A stretch of DNA of 64,000 nt from Oscillospiraceae bacterium (GTDB lineage: Bacteria > Bacillota > Clostridia > Oscillospirales > Oscillospiraceae): contig CACWHX010000001.1 of assembly GCA_902760845.1 (NCBI GenBank), positions 30,738 through 94,737 on the forward strand, given 5' to 3'. This document shows positions 50,159-59,919 of the stretch, piece after piece. Position numbers and translations under genes: made by a program. A model generated the notes under the pieces. That model had not been told where the DNA came from. It was given only the letters and a program-made list of their open reading frames with translations, and made no database searches. Position 1 is the first letter of the stretch. Every line of letters begins with the position of its first letter.

Positions 50159-51717
50159 GAGAGATCAATCGTCCAGTTCGTAAGGTGATAGAAGATGTTG
50201 TACTGCGTCGGGGCAAAGCCGCCGACCGTGCCGCGGTGCGCGCAGACCTCGTGCTTTTCAAAGCAGACGGGCAGGATCGGCGCATTGTCCGCCACGCATC
50301 GCAGCATCGCCTCGCACGCGGCGCTTCGCCCGCTCTCCGGCGCAGCGAGATAGGCGTCGATCGTCTCGGCGTAGACGCCGCTTGTGACGCCGCCGTAGTT
50401 CATCACCCCGCCCGCCGTGAGCAGCGCGCTGAGATCAAAGTCCGCCGGCAGGCGCACTTCGCCGTAATAGAGATCGAATTTGCCCTCCTTCAGCAGCGCG
50501 CAGTAATCCTCCCACGACGCCGCCCGGACCGTCACCGTCAGGCCGAGTCCGCGCAGATCCTCGGCGATTTTGTTCGCGGCGGCGGTCTTCTGCGTGCTGT
50601 CGCTGCAGACGAGGAATGTGAGATCAATGTCGCGCGGCTCGGTCTCGGAGTAGAGATATTCCCGCTTGCCGTCGCCGTCATAGTCCGCGACCTTGCAGGC
50701 CGTGAGCGCGTCGGCCGCCTTTTCCGGATCGTACTCCATCGTGCCCGCGAGACGCTCGTCGTAAAACGCGCTCACCGGATGGACCGGCAGCGGCGAGGGG
50801 ACGCCCGCGTCCCCCAGCATGGTAACCGCGTAAGCGCGGTCAATCGCGCAGGCGAGCGCCGCGCGGTACGCGGCCTCGCGGAAGAAGGCGCTGTTCGTGT
50901 TAAAGCCGATGTACTGCAGGTTCGTCGTGCTGTACTGCCGCGACTCGCTGACGCCGCCCAGGCCCAGGTCCAGGTCCCCTGTCGGGTCGCTGCACACGAG
51001 ATCCAGCTCCCCATTGTCAAAGGCGGTGATGATGTCCTCCATCGTGGAGAACTCTTTTAAACATATGGTGTCCACCGGCATGGACGCCGCGTCCGGATGG
51101 TCGGCGAAGACCGAGAGCGAAGCGTAGCCGTCGTCGAAGCGGTACGGCCCGGTGCCGGAGGGGTATGTGCTGGAGAGCGCGTTGTTCTCGATCACGGGCA
51201 CGTTCAGCAGCACAGGCAGCTGTGTGTTCGCCTTTGAGAGCGTCACGGCGACCGTGCCGTCGTCCTGCGCCTCGGCGGATTCGACCGCGGCGAGGCGCGC
51301 GCCGTACAGCGCCGAGTCGCGCGCCGTCAGGATGGAGTAGGCCGCGTCCTGCGCCGTAAGCACGTGCCCGTCGTGGAACACGCGCGTCGTGTCCACGGTG
51401 AAGGTCCAGCTTCTGCCGTCCTCCGTCGTCCACGCGGTGAAAAGCTTCGGCTGCGCGGCGAAGGCGTCGTCCACCTCGGTGAGCGTTTCGTACACGAGCT
51501 GCCCCACCGTCTGATTCAGGACGTTGTCCGTGGTATAGGGATTCATGCTTGCCGCGGCGCTGTAATTGAGCGTGAATCTGCCGTCGGACGCCGTGACGGA
51601 CGGCCGATCGTCGTCCGGCGTGACCGTCTCGGGCGCGTCGTCCCGCCGGGCGCAGCCAAAGCAGCCGAGCAGCAGGAGCAGCGCCAATGCCAGCGGCAGC
51701 GCGCGTCGTGTTCTCAT
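50155..51717 (-). CDS. Extracytoplasmic solute-binding lipoprotein of the peptide/nickel type
   Basis: A 520-residue lipoprotein of the SBP family 5 (oligopeptide/nickel-binding). The signal peptide ends in a lipobox near LLGCFGC. The family core is visible in FTLNYSAAASMNPYTTDNVLNQTVGQLVYE, FTVDTTRVFHDGHVLTAQDAAYS and YIGFNTNSAFFREAAYRAALACAID. A DxDxDG-like loop (YDGDGKREYL) is inserted before the last third and may bind calcium. No permease or ATPase genes lie nearby, so it is an orphan receptor or works with a distant transporter. It overlaps gtrA by four bases. Confidence 0.88.
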   Translation of the reverse strand: MRTRRALPLALALLLLLGCFGCARRDDAPETVTPDDDRPSVTASDGRFTLNYSAAASMNPYTTDNVLNQTVGQLVYETLTEVDDAFAAQPKLFTAWTTEDGRSWTFTVDTTRVFHDGHVLTAQDAAYSILTARDSALYGARLAAVESAEAQDDGTVAVTLSKANTQLPVLLNVPVIENNALSSTYPSGTGPYRFDDGYASLSVFADHPDAASMPVDTICLKEFSTMEDIITAFDNGELDLVCSDPTGDLDLGLGGVSESRQYSTTNLQYIGFNTNSAFFREAAYRAALACAIDRAYAVTMLGDAGVPSPLPVHPVSAFYDERLAGTMEYDPEKAADALTACKVADYDGDGKREYLYSETEPRDIDLTFLVCSDSTQKTAAANKIAEDLRGLGLTVTVRAASWEDYCALLKEGKFDLYYGEVRLPADFDLSALLTAGGVMNYGGVTSGVYAETIDAYLAAPESGRSAACEAMLRCVADNAPILPVCFEKHEVCAHRGTVGGFAPTQYNIFYHLTNWTIDLS

Positions 51718-51732
51718 AGGAATAGCCCCCAT

Positions 51733-52551
51733 TCAAAGGGTGATGATCGCGGCCTGCACGCCGCGGTGTCCGTTCGTCTTGCGGTGCGACCAGAATTCCT
51801 CCGGCCGGCACATGGTGCACAGGCCGGAAAGGTCGATCTGCGCTGCCGGCACGCCGAGCTGCGCGAGCCGGCGCGCGTTCGCGCGCTTGAGATCGGCCAT
51901 ATACCGTCCGTCCGGCTTTTCCCGCAGCAGGCCCTCCGTCTCGCCGCGAAGGAGACGGTTGATCCCGTCGGCGACCTCGGGGCCGACCTCGAAGCAGCAC
52001 GCGCCGATGCCCGGCCCGACGGCGGCATGGATGCGCGCCGGCCGCGCGCCGAGGGACACCATCTTCTCCACCGCGACGCCGAGAATGTCCGCCACCGAGC
52101 TGCGCCAGCCGCAGTGCACCGCGCCGATGACGCCGGCCGCCGCGTCGTGCAGCAGCACCGGCAGGCAGTCGGCCATGAACACCGCGAGCGGCACGCCCGG
52201 CTCATTCGTCACAAACCCGTCGCAGGAAACGCGCGGCTCCCGCTCCGGCGGCTGCAGGTCCGCCGCGCGGGCGATGCGCACGTCGCTGCCGTGCACCTGC
52301 CGGGCGCAGGCAACGCCGCGCAGATCGAGCCGCGCGGCCCTGCCCAGGCGCGCCCAGTTTTCGCGCACGCGCGGCTCCTCGTCGCCGCGCCGGACGCTGA
52401 GATTCAGGCTTTCCAGCGCACCCGTGCTCACGCCGCCGAGGCGCGTGGTAAACACGTGGCGCGCCGTGATGCCGGGCGCGGTGTAATACGCCACGCCGTC
52501 CTCCTCGTGGCGCGGCCACGGCGTCTCGTTCCAATTCAATGCGTTACCCAT
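51733..52551 (-). CDS. pgeF: PgeF/YfiH-type multicopper-like (DUF152) protein
   Basis: 272 residues. Members have been described as laccase-like polyphenol oxidases, as purine nucleoside phosphorylases, and in Escherichia coli as peptidoglycan editing factor PgeF, so the cellular job is debated. The metal ligands appear as His in ARQVHGSDV, Cys in MADCLPVLL and His in [20 protein letters not shown] completes the family pattern. Its start overlaps the secA end by eight bases. Confidence 0.9.
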   Translation of the reverse strand: MGNALNWNETPWPRHEEDGVAYYTAPGITARHVFTTRLGGVSTGALESLNLSVRRGDEEPRVRENWARLGRAARLDLRGVACARQVHGSDVRIARAADLQPPEREPRVSCDGFVTNEPGVPLAVFMADCLPVLLHDAAAGVIGAVHCGWRSSVADILGVAVEKMVSLGARPARIHAAVGPGIGACCFEVGPEVADGINRLLRGETEGLLREKPDGRYMADLKRANARRLAQLGVPAAQIDLSGLCTMCRPEEFWSHRKTNGHRGVQAAIITL

Positions 52552-55318
52552 TGCGCCCGCAGCAGTCCTTATACTTCATCGGCAGCCCGTTGGGGCGTTT
52601 TTTCCCGCATGGGCAGGGGTCGTTGCGCCCCGGCTTTTTCTCGCGGCGCACCGGACGCTTTTTCTCGCTGTCGTCCCCGCCGGCGTTGGCTGCGGCGTTT
52701 TTCGCGACGCTCCGGCGCTCCAGTTTCTGCTCGCGGCGGATGCGCACGGTGAAGAGGCGGCGCACCGTCTCCTCGCGGATGCCGTTGTTCATGGCCTCGA
52801 ACATGGCGAAGCCCTCTTCCTTATAGGCGTCCACGGGCTTGATGTTGCTGTAGGCGCGCAGACCGATGCCCTGCCGCAGCTCGGTCATGGCGTCGAGATG
52901 ATCCATCCAGTATTCGTCCACGACGCGCAGCAGCACCACGCGCTCCAGCTCGCGCATGACGGGTGTGCCGTCTGTCTGCATGCCAAAGCTCTCCGCGCGC
53001 TGGGCATAGACCGCCTCCGCACGCGCAAGCACGTCCGCGGACAGTCGCTCGGGCGTGAGCGCGTGCAGCGCCTCGTCGTCATACCGCAGCTCGCCGGGGC
53101 GCAGAAACAGCTTTTCAAATGGAGCAAGAATCTCCTGTAGCTGCCGCTGCGATTCCAGCGGCACGCCGCCCATGGCGCTCGTGACCTCGGACGTGACGAC
53201 CTCCTCGATCATGCGCTGCACCTGCGCCTGCAGGTCCTCGCCGTCGAGCACCTTGCGCCGCTCGTCATAGATGATGTTTCGCTGCACGTTCATGACATCG
53301 TCGAACTCCAGCACGCTCTTGCGGGTCTGGAAGTTGCGGCTCTCGACCGTGCGCTGCGCCTGCTCGATGGCGTTGGAGAGCATCTTGTGGTCGAGCGGCG
53401 TGTCCTCGTCCACGCCGAGCGTATCCATCATGCCCATCATCCGCTCCGAGCCGAACAGGCGCATAACGTCGTCCGTCATGGCGATGAAGAACCGGCTCTC
53501 GCCGGGGTCGCCCTGACGGCCGCTGCGGCCGCGGAGCTGGTTGTCGATCCTGCGGGACTCGTGCCGCTCGGTTCCGACGATGAAGAGGCCGCCCGCCGCG
53601 CGCACGCGCTCCGCCTCCTCGTCCACGACCGCCTTGTGCGCGGCCGTGCGCTCGGCATAGAGCGCGCGCGCGGCGAGAATCTCTTCGTCGTCCGTCTCGG
53701 CGTAGCCCGTGGCCTCGGCGATGATCTCCTCGGCGTATCCGGCCTTGCGCAGATCGGCGCGCGCCAGATACTCCGCGTTGCCGCCGAGCATGATGTCCGT
53801 GCCGCGGCCGGCCATGTTCGTCGCGATCGTCACGGCGCCGAATTTGCCGGCCTGCGCGACGATCTGCGCCTCCTTTTCATGGTGCTTCGCGTTCAGCACG
53901 CTGTGCTCGATGCCCGCGCGCTTCAGGAGCTTGGAGAGATATTCGCTCTTTTCGATGGACACGGTGCCGACCAGCACCGGCTGCCCCTTTTCGTGGCACT
54001 GCCGAATCTGCTCGATGATGGCGCGGTTTTTGCCCGCGTCGGATTTATACACGACATCCGGATTGTCGATGCGCACGAGGGGCTTATTCGTCGGGATCTC
54101 AAGGATATCGAGATTGTAGATGGCGGCAAATTCCTCCTCCTCGGTCATGGCCGTGCCGGTCATGCCGGAGAGCTTGCCGTAAAGCCGGAAATAGTTCTGG
54201 AAAGTGATAGTGGCGAGCGTCTTGTTCTCGCGCTGCACGTCCACGTGCTCCTTGGCCTCGATGGCCTGGTGCAGTCCCTCGCTGTAGCGCCGGCCGAGCA
54301 TGAGACGCCCCGTGAACTCATCGACGATGATGACCTCGCCGTCCTTCACGACATAGTCGATGTCGCGCTTCATGACGCCGTGCGCGCGGATGGCCTGGTT
54401 GATATGGTGCGAGAGCGTGGAGTTTTCCAGGTCTGACAGATTCTCCAATCCGAAGGCCGTCTCGGCCTTGGCGATGCCGCGGGCCGTGAGCGTCGCGGTG
54501 CGCGCCTTTTCGTCCACGACATAGTCCGCGTCGAGATCGTCGTCCTCCTCTTCCTTCTCGTCGATGGAGGCGTAGACCCTGCATGTCAGGCGCGAGGCAA
54601 ACTCCTCCGCCTGCCGGTAGAGATCGGTGCTCTCGTCCCCCTCGCCGGAGATGATGAGCGGCGTGCGCGCCTCGTCGATGAGGATGGAGTCCACCTCGTC
54701 CACGATGGCGAAGGCGTGGCCGCGCTGCACCATCTGCTGCTTGTAGATGGCCATGTTGTCGCGCAGATAGTCAAAGCCCATCTCGTTGTTCGTGCCGTAG
54801 GTGATGTCAGCGGCGTAGGCCGCCTTGCGCTCCTCGGGTGTGAGTCCGTGGACGATCAGCCCCACGGAGAGGCCGAGAAAGCGATAGACCTTGCCCATCC
54901 ACTCGCTGTCGCGCCGGGCGAGATAGTCGTTCACGGTGACGATGTGCACGCCCTCGCCCGTGAGCGCGTTGAGATAGGCCGGCAGCACGGCGACGAGCGT
55001 CTTGCCCTCGCCGGTCTTCATCTCGGCGATGCGGCCCTGATGGAGCACGATGCCGCCGATGAGCTGCACGCGAAACGGCCGCATCCCCAGCACGCGCCAG
55101 GATGCCTCGCGCGCCGTGGCAAACGCCTCCGGCAGCAGACTGTCCAGCTCCTCGCCCTGCTGGTAGCGGGCCTTGAATTCGTCGGTTTTGGCGCGCAGCT
55201 CCTCGTCGCTCATGGCGGCGTAAGCGTCGGCCAGCGCCTCTATTTGATCCACGATGGGATAGATTCGTTTCAGCTCATGGTCGCTGTGCGACCCGAACAG
55301 CTTTGTCAGAAAACCCAT
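52544..55318 (-). CDS. secA: Protein translocase ATPase SecA
   Basis: 924 residues; drives preproteins through SecYEG. Walker A is MKTGEGKT (100-107), Walker B the DEVD-type IVDEVDS, motif VI is in [10 protein letters not shown], and the preprotein cross-linking domain lies between. The C-terminal zinc site has CPCGKKRP and DCC for lipid/SecB-type contacts. The start [10 protein letters not shown] at 55318 follows AAGGAG by 9 bases. It is first in an overlapping five-gene string with pgeF, a lipoprotein, gtrA and cdd. Its -10 box is probably TATAAT at 55430-55435. Confidence 0.98.
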   Translation of the reverse strand: MGFLTKLFGSHSDHELKRIYPIVDQIEALADAYAAMSDEELRAKTDEFKARYQQGEELDSLLPEAFATAREASWRVLGMRPFRVQLIGGIVLHQGRIAEMKTGEGKTLVAVLPAYLNALTGEGVHIVTVNDYLARRDSEWMGKVYRFLGLSVGLIVHGLTPEERKAAYAADITYGTNNEMGFDYLRDNMAIYKQQMVQRGHAFAIVDEVDSILIDEARTPLIISGEGDESTDLYRQAEEFASRLTCRVYASIDEKEEEDDDLDADYVVDEKARTATLTARGIAKAETAFGLENLSDLENSTLSHHINQAIRAHGVMKRDIDYVVKDGEVIIVDEFTGRLMLGRRYSEGLHQAIEAKEHVDVQRENKTLATITFQNYFRLYGKLSGMTGTAMTEEEEFAAIYNLDILEIPTNKPLVRIDNPDVVYKSDAGKNRAIIEQIRQCHEKGQPVLVGTVSIEKSEYLSKLLKRAGIEHSVLNAKHHEKEAQIVAQAGKFGAVTIATNMAGRGTDIMLGGNAEYLARADLRKAGYAEEIIAEATGYAETDDEEILAARALYAERTAAHKAVVDEEAERVRAAGGLFIVGTERHESRRIDNQLRGRSGRQGDPGESRFFIAMTDDVMRLFGSERMMGMMDTLGVDEDTPLDHKMLSNAIEQAQRTVESRNFQTRKSVLEFDDVMNVQRNIIYDERRKVLDGEDLQAQVQRMIEEVVTSEVTSAMGGVPLESQRQLQEILAPFEKLFLRPGELRYDDEALHALTPERLSADVLARAEAVYAQRAESFGMQTDGTPVMRELERVVLLRVVDEYWMDHLDAMTELRQGIGLRAYSNIKPVDAYKEEGFAMFEAMNNGIREETVRRLFTVRIRREQKLERRSVAKNAAANAGGDDSEKKRPVRREKKPGRNDPCPCGKKRPNGLPMKYKDCCGRNG

Positions 55319-55668
55319 TTGCTGATGCTCCTTGCTCGGTGAAATGAAACCCGGATGCGGCCGCCTCATGCCGCCGAACGCGGCGCGGCCCCATCACAGC
55401 GCCCGGTTTGAATCAGACGCTGAGGAAAGATTATAACACAGATTTGTGAATAAAAAAAGAGCAAAGCCGCCTCCGGCGGAAAATTTCCTGTAGACAGAGA
55501 TCCCCTTTTTGTCGAACATCCCGCCGACTCGACGGCGAAAAACGCGGCAGCGGGTCGCTGCCGCCGCATCGGTGGGGCGCGCCGGGCGCTGTGCGGCGGA
55601 GCGTTGACTTTTTTCCGGCTTTGCTCTATACTCCAATCAAATTGATGGGAAAAGAGAAGGTGCAGAAA
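55319..55668. other. Divergent 350-bp gap between secA and the Ntn hydrolase gene
   Basis: On the minus strand a TATAAT (55430-55435) without a good -35 could start secA. On the plus strand there is a complete promoter at 55604-55632. The middle (about 55470-55600) is GC-rich and shows no gene, RNA or clear repeat. Confidence 0.6.
55604..55632 (+). promoter_or_regulatory. Promoter of the Ntn hydrolase gene
   Basis: TTGACT (55604-55609), a 17-base spacer and TATACT (55627-55632). The predicted transcription start is near 55639, 30 bases before the chosen start codon. Confidence 0.75.
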
Positions 55669-56670
55669 ATGCAAACGAAAGAAACCGTCCGTCAGCTCTT
55701 CCCCTCGGACACGATCCAGCGGCTGAACGCGCACACCTCCGTGACGCGCTTTCGGGGCAATGACGGCATCAACGAGCTGTTGGCCTCCGGCGGCGTCTCC
55801 TCCAGCGGCGAGCTGGTGAAGTTTATCGCAAGGCATCTGCTCGGGGGCTACCGGCGTCTGCCCTCCCCGGCGGTGTTCGATTTCGCGCCGGGCTGCACCG
55901 CCATTCATGTGCCCAATCGGGCGGGGTCCGGCTGGCTGTTTGGCCGGGGCTATGACTTTCTCCCGCACGATCTCATGATCCTGAAGCTGGAGCCGGAGGA
56001 CGGTTACGCCTCCATCAACTCCGTGGACACCACCATGATTACCGACGCGCTGGGCAAGCTGGGAAAATGGGTCCCGCCGGAGCTGATTAAAAAATTTGCG
56101 CTCTATCTCCCGGTGGACGGTCTGAACGAAAAGGGTCTCGCCATCTCGGTGAATATGATCGACGACGACGTGATCGTGAATCAAAGCACCGGGAAGACGA
56201 ACCACATCATCGTCACGCTCATCCGCACGATCCTGGACAAGGCCGCCAACGTGGAGGAGGCCGTCACGATTCTGAAAAACAGCGATCTCCACACCTGGAA
56301 GGGTTTTTTCTTCCACCTGGCCATTGCCGACGCGGCGGGCCGCTGCGTCGCGGCGGAGTACATCCACGATGAGCTGGCGATTGTGGAGAGCCCGATCATC
56401 ACAAATTTCTATCTGCAGGCGGGCCCGAAATACGGCATCGGAACCGAGCAGTCCCACATCCGCTACGACCGGCTGACCGCCCACAGAAAGGACCACCCGG
56501 CGCTCACGCCCGCGGAACTCCGGGACGAGCTGAAAAGCGTGGCCAAAAGCAACTTCCCGGACGATTTCCACACCACGGAGTGGAGCGTGGTCTACGACCA
56601 GCAGGCCCTCACCGCCACCTACTACCGCCGCGAACATTACACCCGCGCCTATCAGATTTCCCTGAAATAA
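55669..56670 (+). CDS. Ntn-type amide hydrolase related to choloylglycine hydrolase / C45 peptidases
   Basis: 333 residues. The pattern PGCTAIHV (Cys76) followed by LFGRGYDF and later NEKGLAISVNM is that of N-terminal-nucleophile cysteine hydrolases (bile-salt hydrolase, penicillin acylase and C45 acyltransferase relatives). In those enzymes the Cys becomes residue 1 after removal of the preceding peptide. Here about 75 residues precede Cys76, so self-cleavage is needed, as in acid-ceramidase-like and C45 members. No signal peptide is seen, so it is probably cytoplasmic. The ATG at 55669 is 7 bases after AGAAGGTG; the ATG at 55645 would leave only a few leader bases. The substrate is unknown. 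Confidence 0.75.
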   Translation: MQTKETVRQLFPSDTIQRLNAHTSVTRFRGNDGINELLASGGVSSSGELVKFIARHLLGGYRRLPSPAVFDFAPGCTAIHVPNRAGSGWLFGRGYDFLPHDLMILKLEPEDGYASINSVDTTMITDALGKLGKWVPPELIKKFALYLPVDGLNEKGLAISVNMIDDDVIVNQSTGKTNHIIVTLIRTILDKAANVEEAVTILKNSDLHTWKGFFFHLAIADAAGRCVAAEYIHDELAIVESPIITNFYLQAGPKYGIGTEQSHIRYDRLTAHRKDHPALTPAELRDELKSVAKSNFPDDFHTTEWSVVYDQQALTATYYRREHYTRAYQISLK

Positions 56671-56741
56671 AGGCCGGGCGCGTGATACCATGCTTCAAAA
56701 ATATTTCAAAATCACAGAGACGAACGGAGGCGATGATACCC

Positions 56742-57164
56742 ATGATTCTTGTCAGCGCGTGTCTTGCCGGTGTGAACTGCCGCATGGACGGCGGGAACAA
56801 GCTCGTGCCGGAGATCAAAGAGCTGGTGGAGGCGGGCCGGGCGATCCCGGTCTGTCCGGAGGTGCTGGGCGGCCTGCCCACACCGAGACAGCCCAGCGAG
56901 CGGCGGGGCGAGAGCGTGTGCGCCAGAACCGGCGAGGACGTGACCGCGGCGTTCGTGCGCGGCGCGGAGCGGGCGCTCGAAATCTGCATGAAAAACGGCT
57001 GCACCGCCGCCGTCATGAAATCCAAAAGCCCCTCCTGCGGCTATCGCGTGATCCACAACGGGCGGTTTGACGGCGGGCTCACGGAGGGGAACGGCGTCTT
57101 CACGCAGATGCTGCTGGACGCGGGCATCCCGGTGGTGACGGAGCAGGACGAGCTTCCTCTTTGA
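56742..57164 (+). CDS. DUF523 protein
   Basis: 140 residues of the DUF523 family, function unknown. Marks are the N-terminal MILVSACLAGVNCRMDG, VCPEVLGGLPTPRQPSE and KSKSPSCGYRVIHNG. Four conserved-looking cysteines (CLAGVNC, VCPE, SPSCG) suggest a metal or redox role. The ATG at 56742 gives the standard N-terminus; an ATG three codons earlier is only two bases from GGAGG. It is 71 bases after the Ntn hydrolase and may be in its transcript. Confidence 0.85.
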   Translation: MILVSACLAGVNCRMDGGNKLVPEIKELVEAGRAIPVCPEVLGGLPTPRQPSERRGESVCARTGEDVTAAFVRGAERALEICMKNGCTAAVMKSKSPSCGYRVIHNGRFDGGLTEGNGVFTQMLLDAGIPVVTEQDELPL

Positions 57165-57235
57165 TCGTTCTCCCGCGTATCGCCGTTTTTTGATTTTCAT
57201 GTCCGAAAATGGCGCGCATTTGCGCGCGGCCGGTG

Positions 57236-57241
57236 TATAAT
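57236..57241 (+). promoter_or_regulatory. -10 box before the ferredoxin gene
   Basis: TATAAT, 80 bases upstream of the ferredoxin start. No good -35 box is found, so strength is uncertain. Confidence 0.4.
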
Positions 57242-57321
57242 AGAATCCGAAAGGCCGGGACGACCGGGACGCGCGAGGCGGTCTCGCGGCAATTTCCAAA
57301 AACAACAGGGAGGGTTTTGAG

Positions 57322-57546
57322 ATGAACTTGGACAACGTGCCCGCCGCGCCGATCGTTTACGGCGTGGAGGATCGCTTCCACTATGTGATTTCTGACGGCT
57401 GCGTGATGTGCGGCAGCTGTGCGGCGGCATGTCCCGCGGATGCGATCTCCGCAGGCGGCGAACAGTACGAGATCGACCCCGAGCGCTGCATCGACTGCGG
57501 GACATGCGCTTACGTCTGTCCGCTTGGCGTGCCCCAGCCCGTATAA
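57322..57546 (+). CDS. Two-cluster 4Fe-4S ferredoxin
   Basis: 74 residues with two [4Fe-4S] motifs, CVMCGSCAAACP and CIDCGTCAYVCP, as in clostridial 2[4Fe-4S] ferredoxins. A 25-residue N-terminal extension precedes the first motif. GGAGGG lies before the ATG. The gene is 15 bases from the CCG-domain protein and should act as its electron partner. Confidence 0.93.
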   Translation: MNLDNVPAAPIVYGVEDRFHYVISDGCVMCGSCAAACPADAISAGGEQYEIDPERCIDCGTCAYVCPLGVPQPV

Positions 57547-57561
57547 AGGAGGAGAACAGAG

Positions 57562-58260
57562 ATGGCATCCATCCGCGAGAGTATCTCCATCAGTCAGATC
57601 GACATGGAGAAGTGCTACTTTAACCCCGGCTGCGCCATGAGCGCGTATAAGCCGGAGGTCCCCGGCCTGCTGTGGGAGCTGCTGAAAGAGCGCTTCGGCG
57701 ATGTGAAATTTCACGATATCTGCTGCCGCCACGATCCCCAGTTGCCGCAGGGGTCAACGGTCATCAACAACTGCGCCGGCTGCGACAGGCGCTTTCGCTC
57801 TCTGTACGCCGGGATCAATACCATTTCCATCTGGGAGGTCCTGGACGGGATCGAGGATCTGGCGCTGCCCGACCACAGCGGCCTGACGGTTTCCGTGCAT
57901 GATTCCTGCGGATACCGGCATAAGCCGCAGGTCCATGCGGCCATTCGCAGCCTGCTGCGCAAGATGAACGTTACGATTCTGGAGACGGAATTCAGCGGCA
58001 CGCGAAGCGTATGCTGCGGCGACAATTTTTATGGCTACGTGCCAAACGAGCAGGTGGAGGCGCGCATCCGGGAGCGGGCCGATCAGTTTCCCTGTGACAA
58101 CGTCGTCGTCACGTGCATCGGCTGCGTGCGCGCCATGACGGCCGGTGGAAAACAGCCGCTGTATCTGCCGGATCTGCTGCTCGGCCGCATTTCAGAGCCC
58201 ATGCCGGACACGCTGGATGAATACCACGGGAGGCTGACTGATTACATCGACGCGCATTGA
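57562..58260 (+). CDS. CCG-domain (heterodisulfide-reductase-B-like) iron-sulfur protein
   Basis: 232 residues with two cysteine-rich CCG-type halves: CYFNPGCAMS, ICCRHDP and NCAGCDRR in the first; HDSCGYRHK, SVCCGDNFYG and TCIGCVRAM in the second. Such domains occur in HdrB, LutA/LldE and related oxidoreductases, where they hold unusual [4Fe-4S] clusters or the active site for thiol/disulfide chemistry. No other Hdr subunits are nearby. AGGAGG lies before the ATG, and the gene directly follows the ferredoxin. The reaction is unknown. A strong terminator ends the pair. Confidence 0.85.
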   Translation: MASIRESISISQIDMEKCYFNPGCAMSAYKPEVPGLLWELLKERFGDVKFHDICCRHDPQLPQGSTVINNCAGCDRRFRSLYAGINTISIWEVLDGIEDLALPDHSGLTVSVHDSCGYRHKPQVHAAIRSLLRKMNVTILETEFSGTRSVCCGDNFYGYVPNEQVEARIRERADQFPCDNVVVTCIGCVRAMTAGGKQPLYLPDLLLGRISEPMPDTLDEYHGRLTDYIDAH

Positions 58261-58318
58261 GCCGGCCGGGCAGGCTTGTAACGATCCGGAAATCGCAGCC
58301 CAGGGCTGACCGACCAGT

Positions 58319-58365
58319 CGCCCGCCATGGAGTAACGCTGTCGCTTCTCCATGGCGGGCGCTTTT
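58319..58365 (+). terminator. Terminator after the ferredoxin-CCG pair
   Basis: A perfect 14-bp stem (58319-58332 with 58347-58360), followed by CTTTTG. Confidence 0.88.
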
Positions 58366-58388
58366 GCATCTCGGGCATCGGCGTTCAT

Positions 58389-58417
58389 TTGCCAAACCGG
58401 GCAGAACATGATACAAT
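58389..58417 (+). promoter_or_regulatory. Promoter of the MATE transporter gene
   Basis: TTGCCA (58389-58394), a 17-base spacer and TACAAT (58412-58417), 42 bases before the chosen start. Confidence 0.7.
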
Positions 58418-58459
58418 TGAAAGCCGTGATTTCTCAACCGTATGAAGAGGGAACCGAAC

Positions 58460-59812
58460 ATGAGGCAGAAAGCATCCAGCGACGAAATATTCAGCGCCAT
58501 GTCTGCGCCGCAGGCCGTGAAAACCATGGCCGTGCCCGCTGTGATCGGCCAGCTCATCGTCCTGATCTACAATCTGGCGGACACGTATTTCATCGGGCAG
58601 ACCAACAACCCCTATATGGTGGCGGGCGTCTCTCTCATTCTTCCGGTGTTCAATCTCACGCTTGCCCTGGCCAGCCTGTTCGGCACCGGCGGCGGCGCGC
58701 TGCTGCCAAAGCTGCTGGCACGGGATGAAAAAACGGAGGCGACGCGCGTCGCGGCTTACTGCGTCCGCCTGGGCGCGGCGGTGTCTCTGGCCTTTTCTGT
58801 CGGGCTGCTGCTGTTTCTGCGTCCGATCCTTCTGGCGCTGGGGGCCGGCGAAAACACCTTTGCCCACGCCCGGGTCTATCTTTTGACCGTGCTGGTGGTG
58901 GGCGGCGTCCCCACGGTGCTTTCCAACATCCTCTCCAACCTCCTGCGAAGCCTCGGGCTCTCCCGCGAGGCCGGGTTCGGCGTGGCGCTGGGCGGCGTTC
59001 TGAATATCTTTCTGGACCCGCTGTTTATGTTCGTGCTGCTGCCGCGCGGCAGCGAGGTGCTGGGCGTCGGCATCGCGACGCTTCTGTCCAATCTGACCGC
59101 CTGCGCATACTGTCTTGTGATCTTCTGCCGGAAGCAGAAGGTGATCGACGCGCGCTTTGCCGCGCCGACGCCGCAGCGCTCCAGCCGCGCGGCGGTGTTC
59201 ACCGTGGGCATTCCCGGCACGGTCGGGGCCATGCTGTTCGACGTGGACTATATGGTTCTGGACCGTCTGGCCTCCGCCTATGGCGACACGGCCCTGGCGG
59301 CCATCGGCATCGTTTTGAAGGCGGAGCGCTTCCCCCAGCAGGTGGGCATCGGCCTGTGTCAGGCCATGGTCCCCCTGGTAGCCTACAGCTACACGCTGAA
59401 GGACTATAAGCGCACCAGAGAGATCATGCGCTGCACGCTCACGGCAGGGGCCGTGGTGGCCCTGGTCAGCGTCACGGCATACGAGCTGTTCGCGCCGCAG
59501 ATCGTGCGGTTTTTCATCCGCGACGCCGCTACGCTCGCCATCGGGACCGGCTTTCTCCGGGTGCGGTCCGTGGCGGCCGTCATCATGTTCTTCTGCTTTT
59601 TCGCGGTGTTTCTGTATCAGGGTCTGGGAAATGGCAAACGCTCCCTGACCCTGGCCGTGCTGCGCTGGGCCTGTCTCAACATCCCCATGCTGTTTATCTT
59701 TGATCGACTCTTTGGGATGTATGGGCTGGTTTGGGCGCAGGTGGTTTCAGACGTTCTCACGGTCCTGCTCTCGTTTCTCATTCTCCGAAGGGATCTGCGC
59801 GCCTGGTCATAA
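58460..59812 (+). CDS. MATE-family efflux transporter
   Basis: 450 residues with 12 hydrophobic helices in two halves of six. Family marks are AVPAVIGQLIVLIYNLADTYFIGQ in helix 1, GTGGGALLPKLLA after helix 2 and SNLLRSLG-type helix 4 sequence, repeated in the second half (VGIPGTVGAMLFDVDYMVLDRL, IGLCQAMVPLVAYSY). These proteins export cationic drugs or metabolites using sodium or proton gradients. The ATG at 58460 is 8 bases after GAGGG. No regulator is adjacent, and the repeat element at 59.83 kb follows. Confidence 0.9.
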   Translation: MRQKASSDEIFSAMSAPQAVKTMAVPAVIGQLIVLIYNLADTYFIGQTNNPYMVAGVSLILPVFNLTLALASLFGTGGGALLPKLLARDEKTEATRVAAYCVRLGAAVSLAFSVGLLLFLRPILLALGAGENTFAHARVYLLTVLVVGGVPTVLSNILSNLLRSLGLSREAGFGVALGGVLNIFLDPLFMFVLLPRGSEVLGVGIATLLSNLTACAYCLVIFCRKQKVIDARFAAPTPQRSSRAAVFTVGIPGTVGAMLFDVDYMVLDRLASAYGDTALAAIGIVLKAERFPQQVGIGLCQAMVPLVAYSYTLKDYKRTREIMRCTLTAGAVVALVSVTAYELFAPQIVRFFIRDAATLAIGTGFLRVRSVAAVIMFFCFFAVFLYQGLGNGKRSLTLAVLRWACLNIPMLFIFDRLFGMYGLVWAQVVSDVLTVLLSFLILRRDLRAWS

Positions 59813-59831
59813 CCGCGCTCCCGGCGCAGGC

Positions 59832-59918
59832 CCTGTCGAAAAGCGTGTTTTTCGACAGGAGGGGTTTGACCCGATTCGCGCCTCCGGGCGCGAACTTCGC
59901 GAGGCTTTTTTGACAAAT
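59832..59918. repeat. Dispersed palindromic element, copy 2
   Basis: An 11-bp hairpin CCTGTCGAAAA (59832-59842 with 59849-59859) is followed by TTCGCGCC-TCCG-GGCGCGAA (59875-59882 with 59887-59894), CGCGAGGC, six Ts and GACA. The second part and the CGACAGG word match the palindrome at 32622-32681. It lies directly after the MATE gene. Confidence 0.75.
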
Positions 59919-59919
59919 C

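Noticed and set aside
55366..56691. A 441-codon minus-strand frame over the Ntn hydrolase gene
   Set aside because: Antisense to a gene with promoter, ribosome site and family motifs; it has none of these itself.
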